NCBI GenBank assembly: GCA_964433135.1
Contig: CAYSQW010000013.1
Coordinates: 10,462-74,461, forward strand
DNA from: CAYSQW01 sp964433135
Lineage (GTDB): Bacteria; Acidobacteriota; Aminicenantia; Aminicenantales; Aminicenantaceae
Reading direction: 5' to 3'
Length of the DNA stretch: 64,000 nt
Both the position numbers and the translations under genes were made by a program. The notes beneath the pieces are model-generated. The model made no database searches, had not been told where the DNA came from, and saw only the letters and a program-made list of their open reading frames with translations. Below, one piece after another: positions 27,001 to 35,639 of this stretch; within the stretch, counting starts at the first letter, position 1; each line of letters begins with the position of its first letter.

Positions 27001-29460
27001 ATGTTAAGAAAATCCAGTCCTTTTCTCATCGCAGCCGCTTTGATGATTTGCGCCGCGATCTTCACGACCTGTCGGAAAGCCCGGACCACTGATGTCAACG
27101 TATTGGTGATCACTCTCGATACCACGCGACCCGACGCCCTCGGAATCCATGGAAACACGAAGCCTTCACAAACGCCGAACCTGGATAGGCTGGCCCGGGA
27201 AGGAGTGTTCTTCAAGCAGGGATTCGCACCCGTCCCCCTGACTCTTCCCTCCCACTGCAGCCTCTTCACGGGGAGATATCCGCCGGCCCACGGGGTCCGC
27301 AATAACGGCACATACGTTTTGAGCGGTGAGGAATCCACTATGGCCGAGATCTTCCGACAGCACGGTTACCGGACCTCCGCCGTAATCGCTTCCTTTACTC
27401 TGGCCGGAAAATTCGGACTGCGTCAGGGTTTCGACGTCTATGAGGAGTCCCTTGACAATCAGAAGATGATCCGCAGTTTTTCCGCCGAAATCCCCGCCGA
27501 TCGGGTATACGCCGAATTCGAGCGTCTGATGGAGACTAATCGGGAACACCCCTTTTTCACCTGGGTGCATTTCTATGACCCCCATCACCCTTACCTGGAA
27601 CATCCCGAAGCCGGTCGTCCCGAAGCCCGGAGCAGCCGAGATAGATATGACGATGAAGTTCACTTCATGGATGAATATATCGGCCGGATGCTTACGAATC
27701 TGGAGAAGGCCGGCCTGATGGACGACACTCTGATCGTCGTTGCGGGCGATCACGGAGAAGCCTTCGGGGAACACCTGGAATTCGGGCATGGCATTTTTTG
27801 CTACCAGGAAAGCCTGCACGTCCCATTAATTCTACACGCCCCGAAGCATCTGGAAACCCGGGAGATCGAAACACCCGTGAACCTGGTCGATGTCATGCCG
27901 ACCGTGCTCGCGCTCATGGGATGGGACATCCCCAAACAGGTGCAGGGTCGAAACCTGCTACCGATGATCCGAGGCCGTCGGTCGAGTGCCCCCTATCCGC
28001 ACTACCTGGAAAGCCTTTTCGGCAAGGAAGAAAACAACTGGGCGCCTCTGACGGGACTGCGGGAAGGTTCTTACAAATACATCGCACTGCCGGAACCTGA
28101 GTTATATGATCTTGAAAAGGATCCTACGGAATCGAACAACCTGGCCGCGAGCATGAGCGGCCGCGCGCGGGAAATGGACAAACAATTGGAGCGTTTCGTT
28201 GAAGATCTGTCCGCCCCTTCCCCGGACTCCAGTCGGCGCCGGCTCGAAGAACAGGATATCGAAAAGCTGAAAGCACTGGGGTATATTTCGTCTTTTTCCA
28301 ATCGTTCCCGCAGCGAGATCGATCCCAAACAGGGAATCGTACTCTATTCCAAGCTGGAAAGCCTCAAGGCCGCCGTCAACACGCGGCCGGCCGAAGTGAT
28401 CGAGAAGGAACTGGAACGCATCCAAGCCGACAATCCTCAAATAAACCTGCCTTCCATCTACGACATAAGATACCGAATAGCCAGAGCCCGAGGCGGACGA
28501 GACGAATCCGTTTCCGTACTGGAAGCGGCTCTATCCGTTTTTCCGGAGCATGAAGAATTTAAATTCCGACTGGCTCGTGAACATCACGCCGCAGGGGACC
28601 GGGAAACAAGCACCGGGCTCTGCCGAGAACTCCTGGAAAGAAACCCGCGTTTTACCGCGGCCCATACGCTTCTGGGGGATATTGCCGAAGAAGAGGGTCT
28701 CTTCGAGAAAGCCGCCGCGCATTACGAACGGGCCAGGGAGATAGAACCGCAAAATTATCCGTTGAAGGCCAGGTATGCCCTCCTCCAGCTGCTCTCCGAA
28801 GATTCCCAAGACTCCCCGGCCCTACTGGAAGAGCTGATTCATGATCGGAACTTCACGGAGAATCCGGCTTACGTGGATACGATCATCGATCTCAGCCGCC
28901 AGTTAGCCGTTTTCGGCAAAATCGACAAATCACGAGAACTGCTGGCTGCCGCTCTCGAACAAAATCCCGACAACGCGGGCCTCCTGGTCAATATGGGAAC
29001 CATTCATCTCAACGGAGGCGATATCATTTCCGCCAACCGTCTCTATGAACAAGCCTTGGATTCGAATCCGGATTTCCCTCTTGCGGAAAGCAACATCGGA
29101 TCGGTTCTTTTCATTCGCTTCATTCAGGAAGAAGATCCGCTCCTCCGGGATCAAGCTCTGGCCCGCTTCAACCGCGCTCTCGAGCTCGATCCCTCCTTGG
29201 CCGAAGCCTATAATGGCCGGGCTTCCGTTTATTTCGCACTGAATCGAGTCCGGGATGCGGTCCGCGATTACGAAAAGTCGCTCACCCTGAATCCCGACCT
29301 CCTCGACGCCTATTTCAATCTGAGCCTTGTCTTGACTCAGATGGGAGAGCGAGCCCGCGCCCGCGATGTCCTCACCCGCTGCCGGGAGCGTTTCGGATCC
29401 CGGCTCTCCGGACAGGATCGGATGCAGCTCGATCAACTCCTTTCCGATCTTGACGGCTGA
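27001..29460 (+). CDS. Exported sulfatase-fold protein fused to TPR repeats
   Basis: An 819-residue protein with a signal sequence ending near Cys24 (FTTC, a weak lipobox). Residues 33-400 are an alkaline-phosphatase-superfamily domain: metal-binding VITLDTTRPDALG, Thr81 in TLPSH at the nucleophile position, and VVAGDHGEAFGEH. There is no C/S-x-P-x-R, so a formylglycine sulfatase is unlikely. EKLKALGYIS (421-430) closes the domain. Residues about 520-819 contain TPR units (ALELDPSLAEAYNGRASVYF). This two-part layout recurs in Acidobacteriota-like genomes; the substrate is unknown. No Shine-Dalgarno fits the start. Confidence 0.82.
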   Translation: MLRKSSPFLIAAALMICAAIFTTCRKARTTDVNVLVITLDTTRPDALGIHGNTKPSQTPNLDRLAREGVFFKQGFAPVPLTLPSHCSLFTGRYPPAHGVRNNGTYVLSGEESTMAEIFRQHGYRTSAVIASFTLAGKFGLRQGFDVYEESLDNQKMIRSFSAEIPADRVYAEFERLMETNREHPFFTWVHFYDPHHPYLEHPEAGRPEARSSRDRYDDEVHFMDEYIGRMLTNLEKAGLMDDTLIVVAGDHGEAFGEHLEFGHGIFCYQESLHVPLILHAPKHLETREIETPVNLVDVMPTVLALMGWDIPKQVQGRNLLPMIRGRRSSAPYPHYLESLFGKEENNWAPLTGLREGSYKYIALPEPELYDLEKDPTESNNLAASMSGRAREMDKQLERFVEDLSAPSPDSSRRRLEEQDIEKLKALGYISSFSNRSRSEIDPKQGIVLYSKLESLKAAVNTRPAEVIEKELERIQADNPQINLPSIYDIRYRIARARGGRDESVSVLEAALSVFPEHEEFKFRLAREHHAAGDRETSTGLCRELLERNPRFTAAHTLLGDIAEEEGLFEKAAAHYERAREIEPQNYPLKARYALLQLLSEDSQDSPALLEELIHDRNFTENPAYVDTIIDLSRQLAVFGKIDKSRELLAAALEQNPDNAGLLVNMGTIHLNGGDIISANRLYEQALDSNPDFPLAESNIGSVLFIRFIQEEDPLLRDQALARFNRALELDPSLAEAYNGRASVYFALNRVRDAVRDYEKSLTLNPDLLDAYFNLSLVLTQMGERARARDVLTRCRERFGSRLSGQDRMQLDQLLSDLDG

Positions 29461-29615
29461 AGACGCGGATTAATCAGATTCTCAAACCCAACATACGGCT
29501 CTTTTTTCAAAAAAGGAGATCCTAAAAGACCCACCCCGTGAAACAGAAGGCGCACCGCAGGACGGATGCCATACGAGATAAACGGAGGCGATGCGGCAAC
29601 CTGTGGGGAGAAGGA

Positions 29616-29680
29616 AGCTGGCTGCTAGGAGGATTGCGATGATAGGGATTATAAAGGCGTGATTTCCGTCACAGCCAGCT
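29616..29680. repeat. Inverted repeat with nested hairpin
   Basis: Perfect 9-nt arms AGCTGGCTG and CAGCCAGCT are 47 nt apart, with a short GTGA/TCAC stem nested just before the right arm. No T-run follows, so it is not an ordinary intrinsic terminator. Confidence 0.4.
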
Positions 29681-29856
29681 AAATAGGGTGATTCCATTCT
29701 ATCACAGAATCGCATTAATTCAAGAGATATTTTTAAAATTTTCTATACCACCGATAAAATTATTTCATGATCCCGCTCCCGTTTCGCAAAGAGAGCCCCA
29801 CCGGATCTTTTTGGAAGCGTTTCCCGGCCTCCCTCCTCTCTTTTTCGTTCCCTTTT

Positions 29857-29885
29857 TTGCCATACTCATCGATCTCTGCTAGGAT
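29857..29885 (+). promoter_or_regulatory. Sigma-70-type promoter for the ferritin-like gene
   Basis: TTGCCA (29857-29862, 5 of 6) and TAGGAT (29880-29885, 4 of 6) with 17-nt spacing lie 56 nt before the start codon. Confidence 0.55.
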
Positions 29886-29941
29886 ATCCGGGTCGGGTTG
29901 TTTACCGAAGGACGCCGACCCGCAAAACAAAAGGGAGCGCC

Positions 29942-30421
29942 ATGAACATTTATGAATTCGCCATGCAGATGGAAAAAGACGGGGAAACCTTCTATAGAAA
30001 CCTGGCGGCGAAGGTCAGCAACCTCGGTCTGAAAAACATCCTGAACATGCTGGCGGAAGACGAGGTCAAGCACTACGGCATCTTCGCCAAATTATCGATG
30101 TCTCAGAACGCCGACTTATCCGATACCGAGGTTCTGACGCGAACCCGAAACATCTTCCGTCAAATGTCGGAATCCTCTTTAAATCCCGATATCGGCGAAG
30201 TCGAGCTTTATCGTGAAGCGCAAAGAATGGAAGAAAAAAGCGAGCGTTTCTATCTCGAAAAATCAAATCAGGAAAAAGAACCCGAACGAAAAAATCTGCT
30301 GCGGCAAATCGCTTCCGAGGAAAAAAAGCATTATTTTCTGTTGGAGAACATCATCAATTTCGTCTTGCGGCCGAAGACCTGGCTTGAAAACGCCGAGTTC
30401 AATCACCTCGACGAGTATTGA
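29942..30421 (+). CDS. Ferritin-like (rubrerythrin-type) diiron protein
   Basis: A 159-residue, four-helix protein. The first helix pair has MEKDGETFY and EDEVKHY, the second has MEEKSERFY and ASEEKKHYF. These are the paired E and ExxH motifs of rubrerythrin-like diiron proteins. No C-terminal rubredoxin CxxC domain is present, so it is a short ferritin-like protein. Such proteins reduce peroxide or handle iron in anaerobes. AGGGAG lies just before the ATG. The next gene is convergent after 24 nt. Confidence 0.82.
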   Translation: MNIYEFAMQMEKDGETFYRNLAAKVSNLGLKNILNMLAEDEVKHYGIFAKLSMSQNADLSDTEVLTRTRNIFRQMSESSLNPDIGEVELYREAQRMEEKSERFYLEKSNQEKEPERKNLLRQIASEEKKHYFLLENIINFVLRPKTWLENAEFNHLDEY

Positions 30422-30445
30422 ATCCGTCTTCCCCTTGATAAAACC

Positions 30446-31447
30446 CTATCTTTTCTTGATTCCCCGGATCGCTCCTCCGACCAACCGGTACGCGGCTTTC
30501 AGAGACAGAAGATCTTTGTCGTTTTCTCCATGCGGAAGCGAAGCGATCCCAATCGCGGCCGATTTCGGATAGGAGAACATGACTTCCAGCGCCGCCGACA
30601 GCTCCCGGCTGGTCGGTCCTTCCGGGGCCGTAAGCGGATGCCCCCGGACCTCCTCGGGATCCAGAACATCCATATCGATATGAACATAGATAAGATCGGT
30701 CAGCCGGCTGAGCCTTTCCATCTGCAAACCGATATTATCCGACAGTGTCCGAATATCGTTCACACTGAGCATCTCACATTGTGAACGATCGAGCAGTTCC
30801 TGCTCCAGGGGATCTACGTCGCGAAGACCCGTCATCACGATGTATTTTGTGGGAAGAGCGGGATCCAAGCCGGTTTTCAAACGCAGCCGCGTCAAGCACA
30901 TCCCCGCCGCGACCGCAACCGGCATACCCCCCAGCATACCGCTGAGAGTGGTCTCCGGCGTATTGAAATCGGCATGGGCATCGATCCAAACGAGACCGAT
31001 CCGCAGGGGTTTGGTCCCGGCCAAACCATCCCGTTGAAGACTTCGTTCGTCGACCGGCCCCGAGCCCTCCGCGGCCCCCAAATGCTGAAGACCCGCCAAC
31101 ATCCCCCACAGATCGTTGCAGTTCTTCAGCAAGCCGATAGTAAAATACTGATCCCGTTTATTTTTTGCGATCAATTCACCCAGATGCCGGTTTTCAAGCG
31201 CCGCAATATGCCACTCTCCGTACTGCTTTGCCTCCGCCGGTGTGAGCTTGACCGTATCGATTCCATGAATCTCGCAGCCCATGTCTTCAAGCATAGGAAT
31301 CAATCCGCCTTTTTCCATGACCTCGGGCCCCGGATGACGGTTTTTCACGATGACCACCGGGATGTTTTCCCCCGCATAAGGTTGAGCGGTTGCGCCCATC
31401 GACAGCAGAAGAATCCAGAGCGTACCCAAACACATCATTTTTTTCAT
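30446..31447 (-). CDS. Exported arginase/agmatinase-fold protein
   Basis: A 333-residue protein with a signal peptide (MKKMMCLGTLWILLLSMGATAQ), chosen as start because GGGAGG lies 8 nt upstream; a longer frame to 31513 has no support. Metal-binding motifs WIDAHADFN and HIDMDVLDP of the ureohydrolase fold are present. The first ligand motif, GGDHS in classic arginases, appears here as GLLKNCND. That form resembles a divergent arginase-family branch, so the substrate may not be arginine. Export of a ureohydrolase is unusual. Confidence 0.78.
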   Translation of the reverse strand: MKKMMCLGTLWILLLSMGATAQPYAGENIPVVIVKNRHPGPEVMEKGGLIPMLEDMGCEIHGIDTVKLTPAEAKQYGEWHIAALENRHLGELIAKNKRDQYFTIGLLKNCNDLWGMLAGLQHLGAAEGSGPVDERSLQRDGLAGTKPLRIGLVWIDAHADFNTPETTLSGMLGGMPVAVAAGMCLTRLRLKTGLDPALPTKYIVMTGLRDVDPLEQELLDRSQCEMLSVNDIRTLSDNIGLQMERLSRLTDLIYVHIDMDVLDPEEVRGHPLTAPEGPTSRELSAALEVMFSYPKSAAIGIASLPHGENDKDLLSLKAAYRLVGGAIRGIKKR

Positions 31448-31741
31448 TCGTATGCCTCCCTTCACGATCAGCCCGACAGCAGATCGTCCGCAACCGAGCC
31501 GGCGCAAGCTCATTATCCTTCGGCGGCGTTCCCGCCTCCGGTCTCCAAGGAGTCAAAATCCCGCTCCCCGTCGGCTTGTCCGGTGCTTTCTTATAACATC
31601 ATACGGAGGAAGTCAAGACACGCGCGGACACGACGGGATCGGATCGAAAAACCTCTGGTATCCGACTCAAGGCTGTATTATAGTGAGTGATAAGGATTGA
31701 GTCCGGCCCGACGGATCGAGAAATAAAAAAAAGGATGTCTC

Positions 31742-33424
31742 ATGCAACACGACAATCTCGATGAATTGAGGAATGATATTATCGGAAGCGATCTTCTCTT
31801 TGCCACACCGTTCGGTCTTCGAAACATATTTTACGCCGATTACACCGCATCGGGAAGAGGTCTGAAATCCATCGAGAACAAAATACGAAATCTCATGGAA
31901 TCCTACGCCAACACCCATACCGAAGACGATTATTCCGGCAAATACCTGACCCGTCTCCTGCACGCCGCCGAACATCGCATCAAAGACCTTGTACATGCCG
32001 GAGAAAGCGGCAAGCTGATAGCTATCGGCTCCGGATCCACGGGGGCTTTGAAAAAACTTCAGGAAATCATCGGCGTTTACATCCCCCCGGCTACCAGGGA
32101 ACGCGTTTCCCGGGCCTGGCAGGACGTTTGCGATGCCGCTTCTGAAAATCCTGATGCGATCCATCGTCATAAGCCCGTGGTTTTTATCGGCCCGTATGAA
32201 CACCACACCAACGAGCTGATGTGGCGCGAAGCGTTCGTCGAGGTGGTCGTGGTCGGGCTTGATGAAAATGGAATGGTCGACCTTAAAGATCTGGAAAAGA
32301 AATTGTCATCCCCAAAATACCGCGACCGCTTTAAAATCGCTTCGATTTCCGCCGGTTCCAACATAACCGGAATCCGAACCCCGGTTTATGAGGTCGCCCG
32401 GATCTGTCATGCACATGACACGCGGATCTTCTTCGACTTTGCCGCCGTCGCGCCTTATGTGGAGATCGACATGAATAAAGATCCCGAAACCCGATTCGAT
32501 GCGATATTTTTCTCTCCCCACAAATTTCTCGGAGGCCCCGGGACCAGCGGAATACTGGTGTTCAATGAAAATCTCTACCGCCGCGATCTCCCTCCCACCA
32601 CGGCCGGCGGCGGGACCGTCGTCTACGTCGGATTCTCCGAACAGGATTATTCTCCGGATATCGAGTCCAGGGAAAAAGCCGGCACTCCTCCTATCCTGCA
32701 AACCATCAAAGCCGCCCTGGTAATGGACTTGAAGGATCGGATCGGGATCCAAACCATCGAAAGCATCGAAGCCGAATACATCGCCTATTTTATGAAACGA
32801 TTGGTCAAGATGAGAAACATCCGCATCATCGGAAACTCTGAACCCGAATCCTGCGTTTCCATCGCCTCCTTCAACATCGTGCATCGCGACCGGATCCTCC
32901 ACCCTAAATTCGTCACCCGTCTGCTCAACGACCTCTTCGGGATCCAATCACGCGCCGGCTGCAGCTGTGCCGGTCCCTACGGCCACATCCTGCTCGGCAT
33001 CGACACCCCGACATCCGATCAAATCCGGCGCTGCGTCCTGCGGGGTTGTGAAGGCCTTAAACCCGGCTGGGTTCGCATCAACCTTCACTACACATTTACC
33101 CGAAAAGATCTCGATTATCTGCTCCGGACTATTGAATTCGTGGCTGAGTACGGACATTTGTTTCTTAACGTATACGCGTTCGATCTCAGGAGGGCGGAGT
33201 GGAAACACCTTGATTTCCAGGATGCAGACATCCGCTTCAGTTTCGACAATGATTTCATTCCCTCCTCAATCAACCCCGAAGAACGCGAATCGCTGCGGCG
33301 CGCATATCTGGAAGAAGCCCGTTCCCTGGCATCGGAGATGGAACGGCTGGATCCGCTTTTCGCCATCGAAGATTCCAGGGATATCGAAGACCTTAAATAT
33401 TTTTATTACTACCATTCAGCCTGA
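31742..33424 (+). CDS. Class V aminotransferase (cysteine desulfurase-like), extended
   Basis: A 560-residue PLP enzyme. The Schiff-base lysine is Lys261 in SPHKFLGGPGTSG, and GSTGALKKL supplies the phosphate-binding region. Cys407 and Cys409 (AGCSCAGP) sit near the place of the desulfurase active Cys. The fold normally ends by about 420 residues; here about 110-120 further residues follow. No Fe-S assembly gene is adjacent, so a role in Fe-S assembly is not implied. It stands alone, with no partner closer than 140 nt. Confidence 0.82.
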   Translation: MQHDNLDELRNDIIGSDLLFATPFGLRNIFYADYTASGRGLKSIENKIRNLMESYANTHTEDDYSGKYLTRLLHAAEHRIKDLVHAGESGKLIAIGSGSTGALKKLQEIIGVYIPPATRERVSRAWQDVCDAASENPDAIHRHKPVVFIGPYEHHTNELMWREAFVEVVVVGLDENGMVDLKDLEKKLSSPKYRDRFKIASISAGSNITGIRTPVYEVARICHAHDTRIFFDFAAVAPYVEIDMNKDPETRFDAIFFSPHKFLGGPGTSGILVFNENLYRRDLPPTTAGGGTVVYVGFSEQDYSPDIESREKAGTPPILQTIKAALVMDLKDRIGIQTIESIEAEYIAYFMKRLVKMRNIRIIGNSEPESCVSIASFNIVHRDRILHPKFVTRLLNDLFGIQSRAGCSCAGPYGHILLGIDTPTSDQIRRCVLRGCEGLKPGWVRINLHYTFTRKDLDYLLRTIEFVAEYGHLFLNVYAFDLRRAEWKHLDFQDADIRFSFDNDFIPSSINPEERESLRRAYLEEARSLASEMERLDPLFAIEDSRDIEDLKYFYYYHSA

Positions 33425-33566
33425 CTTCGTCGACTGAGCACGACCGCTCCCCCTCGGTTTACGTGATGAAAACTACCCCTCAATTCACCCCAAAGGGTGA
33501 TTGCACCGAGAGATGACCGAGCTTAGAATAATTGAGGATTTCCAGAAGATTATCGAGGAGAAGCCA

Positions 33567-33899
33567 ATGTCTCTCAACAAAGAACAAGAGCAACTTTACA
33601 GAAAGGCCATGGAAGAGGCGAAGAAACAATTGGATACGATCGACGATGAGATGGAAAGAGAGATCCAGAAAGCCCGGGAAACATTGGCCAAGCTGCAGGA
33701 GTCGAAAAAATCCTTTTCACAATTATATGAAGGCGCCGCCCACCTGCTGGGACTTGAGATCGTCAAGGAAGAACCTAATGAAAATTCCGAGGCGGATTCC
33801 CCTTCTTCACCTCAGCAAATCGAGAAGACGTTGGAAACGGCCCCACAAACCGAAGAACCTTCTGAAGAAGCTCAAAATTCGGACAGCCAAAAAAATTGA
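33567..33899 (+). CDS. Small coiled-coil protein, unknown function
   Basis: A 110-residue protein (MSLNKEQEQLYRKAMEEAK) with a coiled-coil-like helix over about residues 5-55 and an acidic, Ser/Pro/Gln-rich disordered tail. The ATG at 33567 has GAGGAG 6 nt upstream; an in-frame ATG at 33513 lacks one. No family recognised, no signal peptide. Codon use resembles its neighbours and the frame is well sited, so it is probably real. Confidence 0.6.
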   Translation: MSLNKEQEQLYRKAMEEAKKQLDTIDDEMEREIQKARETLAKLQESKKSFSQLYEGAAHLLGLEIVKEEPNENSEADSPSSPQQIEKTLETAPQTEEPSEEAQNSDSQKN

Positions 33900-33951
33900 T
33901 CCCGTCTTCGGTATCAATGAGCAACACATGAGTTTTCCTCCTCTCCCCGGG

Positions 33952-33980
33952 TTGAATATCGTTATCCTTCCTGATATAAA
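33952..33980 (+). promoter_or_regulatory. Sigma-70-type promoter with extended -10
   Basis: TTGAAT (33952-33957) and TATAAA (33975-33980) with 17-nt spacing; TGA precedes the -10 box (TGATATAAA). It lies 38 nt before the membrane protein gene at 34018. Confidence 0.7.
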
Positions 33981-34017
33981 TAAAGGACTCTCAACGGAAA
34001 CCTAAAGAGGGGCTTGG

Positions 34018-34926
34018 ATGAAAAATTTTCTATTTTGGGTTTTAGCTTTCCTGATCACCGCGGGCGCCGCCGTCTATCAGCGCATGACAGGGCCGACTTA
34101 CCCCGTGCGCGGAACAATCGTCATCCAGAACAACGGGATCGATTTTCAGCTGGATCGCAGTCACGAAACGCTTCAGGATTACCGGATCCACATCGAAGCG
34201 CCAAACCCTCAGATCAAGGGGTCCGTGGAATTCAAACGATTTAAAAGCCGTGATGAATGGAGCCATATCCCCCTGCGGCGGGAAGGAACCGTTCTGACCG
34301 CGCTTCTTCCTTATCAACCGCCGGCGGGAAAGCTGGCTTATCGGGTCATTCTTATCATGCAGGACGAAGAGGTGTCCCTTACGGGTGAAAAACCTGTCGT
34401 CATGCGCTTCAAGGGAGCCGTCCCCGGCTGGCTGCTGATCCCGCATGTCATCATCATGTTCGCCGCCATGCTTTTTTCCACCCGAGCCGGAATAGAAGCT
34501 TTCCGTCCGAAAAAAAATCCCCGTGTTCTGGTCATCTGGACGACCTGTCTTCTCTTCATGGGCGGAATGATCCTGGGTCCCCTGGTTCAGAAATACGCCT
34601 TCGGTGCACTTTGGACCGGATTCCCGTTCGGAACCGACCTGACCGACAATAAAACCCTGATCGCCATGATCGGCTGGATCATCGCTCTTATCGCATGCAG
34701 AAAAGAAAAGCCCGCTCGAGGGTGGGTGATCGCCGCCGCGGTCTTGCTTCTCGCGGTGTATCTCCTACCCCACAGCCTGCTTGGCTCTGAACTCGACTAT
34801 TCCCAACTCCCTCCGAATTCAACGGAAATTTCAGCCGCTCCTTTCATAATCAAGCCTTTCGATCCCATCCATCATGCCGAAAACATTGACTTTATTCCGA
34901 TTTACGCCTATCTTAACTATAGTTAA
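34018..34926 (+). CDS. Polytopic membrane protein of unknown function
   Basis: A 302-residue protein. One N-terminal transmembrane helix (4-20) leads to a beta-rich extracytoplasmic domain (about 30-130). Four hydrophobic helices follow (about 140-160, 175-198, 218-230, 240-260), then a soluble C-terminal tail. A conserved-looking loop GPLVQKYAFGALWTGFPFG lies between helices. The downstream gene is a cytochrome-type lipoprotein, which hints at a redox or respiratory link, but no heme or metal motif is visible here. The stop codon lies inside a 14-nt palindrome. Confidence 0.75.
   Translation: MKNFLFWVLAFLITAGAAVYQRMTGPTYPVRGTIVIQNNGIDFQLDRSHETLQDYRIHIEAPNPQIKGSVEFKRFKSRDEWSHIPLRREGTVLTALLPYQPPAGKLAYRVILIMQDEEVSLTGEKPVVMRFKGAVPGWLLIPHVIIMFAAMLFSTRAGIEAFRPKKNPRVLVIWTTCLLFMGGMILGPLVQKYAFGALWTGFPFGTDLTDNKTLIAMIGWIIALIACRKEKPARGWVIAAAVLLLAVYLLPHSLLGSELDYSQLPPNSTEISAAPFIIKPFDPIHHAENIDFIPIYAYLNYS
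34913..34926. repeat. Perfect palindrome at the end of the membrane protein gene
   Basis: TTAACTATAGTTAA is a perfect 14-nt palindrome that includes the stop codon. It lies 83 nt before the cytochrome lipoprotein gene and may be an operator or chance. Confidence 0.35.
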
Positions 34927-35008
34927 TCTATAATCTTTATCTGAATATTATCTTTATTCCGAAGCCGATTCTCGATCCGGATTAATAAATTATTCGATGG
35001 AGGTCGCC

Positions 35009-35458
35009 ATGCGTCTCAAATCCGGTTGCACCGTATTCTTTTTTTGGATGACTCTCGGTGTTTTCTTCTTCCCGATGGCCTGCAAATCTCCCACCAGCTC
35101 CTCTTCAACTCCGGATCCCGGGGGAGGAAACGGCGGAGGATCCGGAAGCTCCTTTTCATCCGATGTTCAACCCCTCTATAACGGAAAATGCACGATTTGC
35201 CACAGCGGAACCGCAGCGACCGCCGGCCTGGATCTATCTACCGGAAATGCTTACGCCAATACCGTTAACGTGGATTCCAAACAGGATCTCACAAAAAAAC
35301 TTATCCTCCCCTCCGATGCCGACAACAGCTACATCGTCATCAAAGTCGAAGGCCGCCAAACCATAGGAGACAGGATGCCTTCAGGAACCGGCGATTTGAG
35401 CGCCGTTGAGATCCAGACACTGAAAACCTGGATCAATGATGGAGCTCAAAATAATTGA
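35009..35458 (+). CDS. Lipoprotein c-type cytochrome domain protein
   Basis: A 149-residue protein. A signal sequence with lipobox PMAC gives a lipid-anchored Cys near residue 26. A Gly/Ser linker follows, then a single heme c motif CTICH and a likely axial Met in RMPSGTG. The pattern is that of small planctomycete-type cytochrome c domains. It would carry one heme in the periplasm, anchored to a membrane. The start at 35009 has GGAGG 5 nt upstream. It could take electrons to or from the membrane protein encoded before it; that is inference. Confidence 0.8.
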   Translation: MRLKSGCTVFFFWMTLGVFFFPMACKSPTSSSSTPDPGGGNGGGSGSSFSSDVQPLYNGKCTICHSGTAATAGLDLSTGNAYANTVNVDSKQDLTKKLILPSDADNSYIVIKVEGRQTIGDRMPSGTGDLSAVEIQTLKTWINDGAQNN

Positions 35459-35639
35459 TCCCGGCCAATCCTTTCCCGCTCCGAACGCCATAAAGATTTT
35501 GACCTGACGCTGAAACGGCACTTTCGTCCCTGGTTTCTCGATCCTCCTTCTCCTTTCAGACACGTCCATCTCCACGGTAGAAAGTTCGATGATACTCTTC
35601 ATGCCGGATGGCACCGTTCATCGCCCCTCTTCCACACGC

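Larger units (their letters stand above)
29461..29941. other. Intergenic region with possible structured RNA element
   Basis: No gene is supported in this 481-nt stretch. It contains AGCTGGCTG (29616-29624) and its inverted copy CAGCCAGCT (29672-29680), with a small GTGA-TCAC hairpin inside the loop. The downstream part holds the promoter of the ferritin-like gene. No known riboswitch motif was recognised. Confidence 0.45.
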
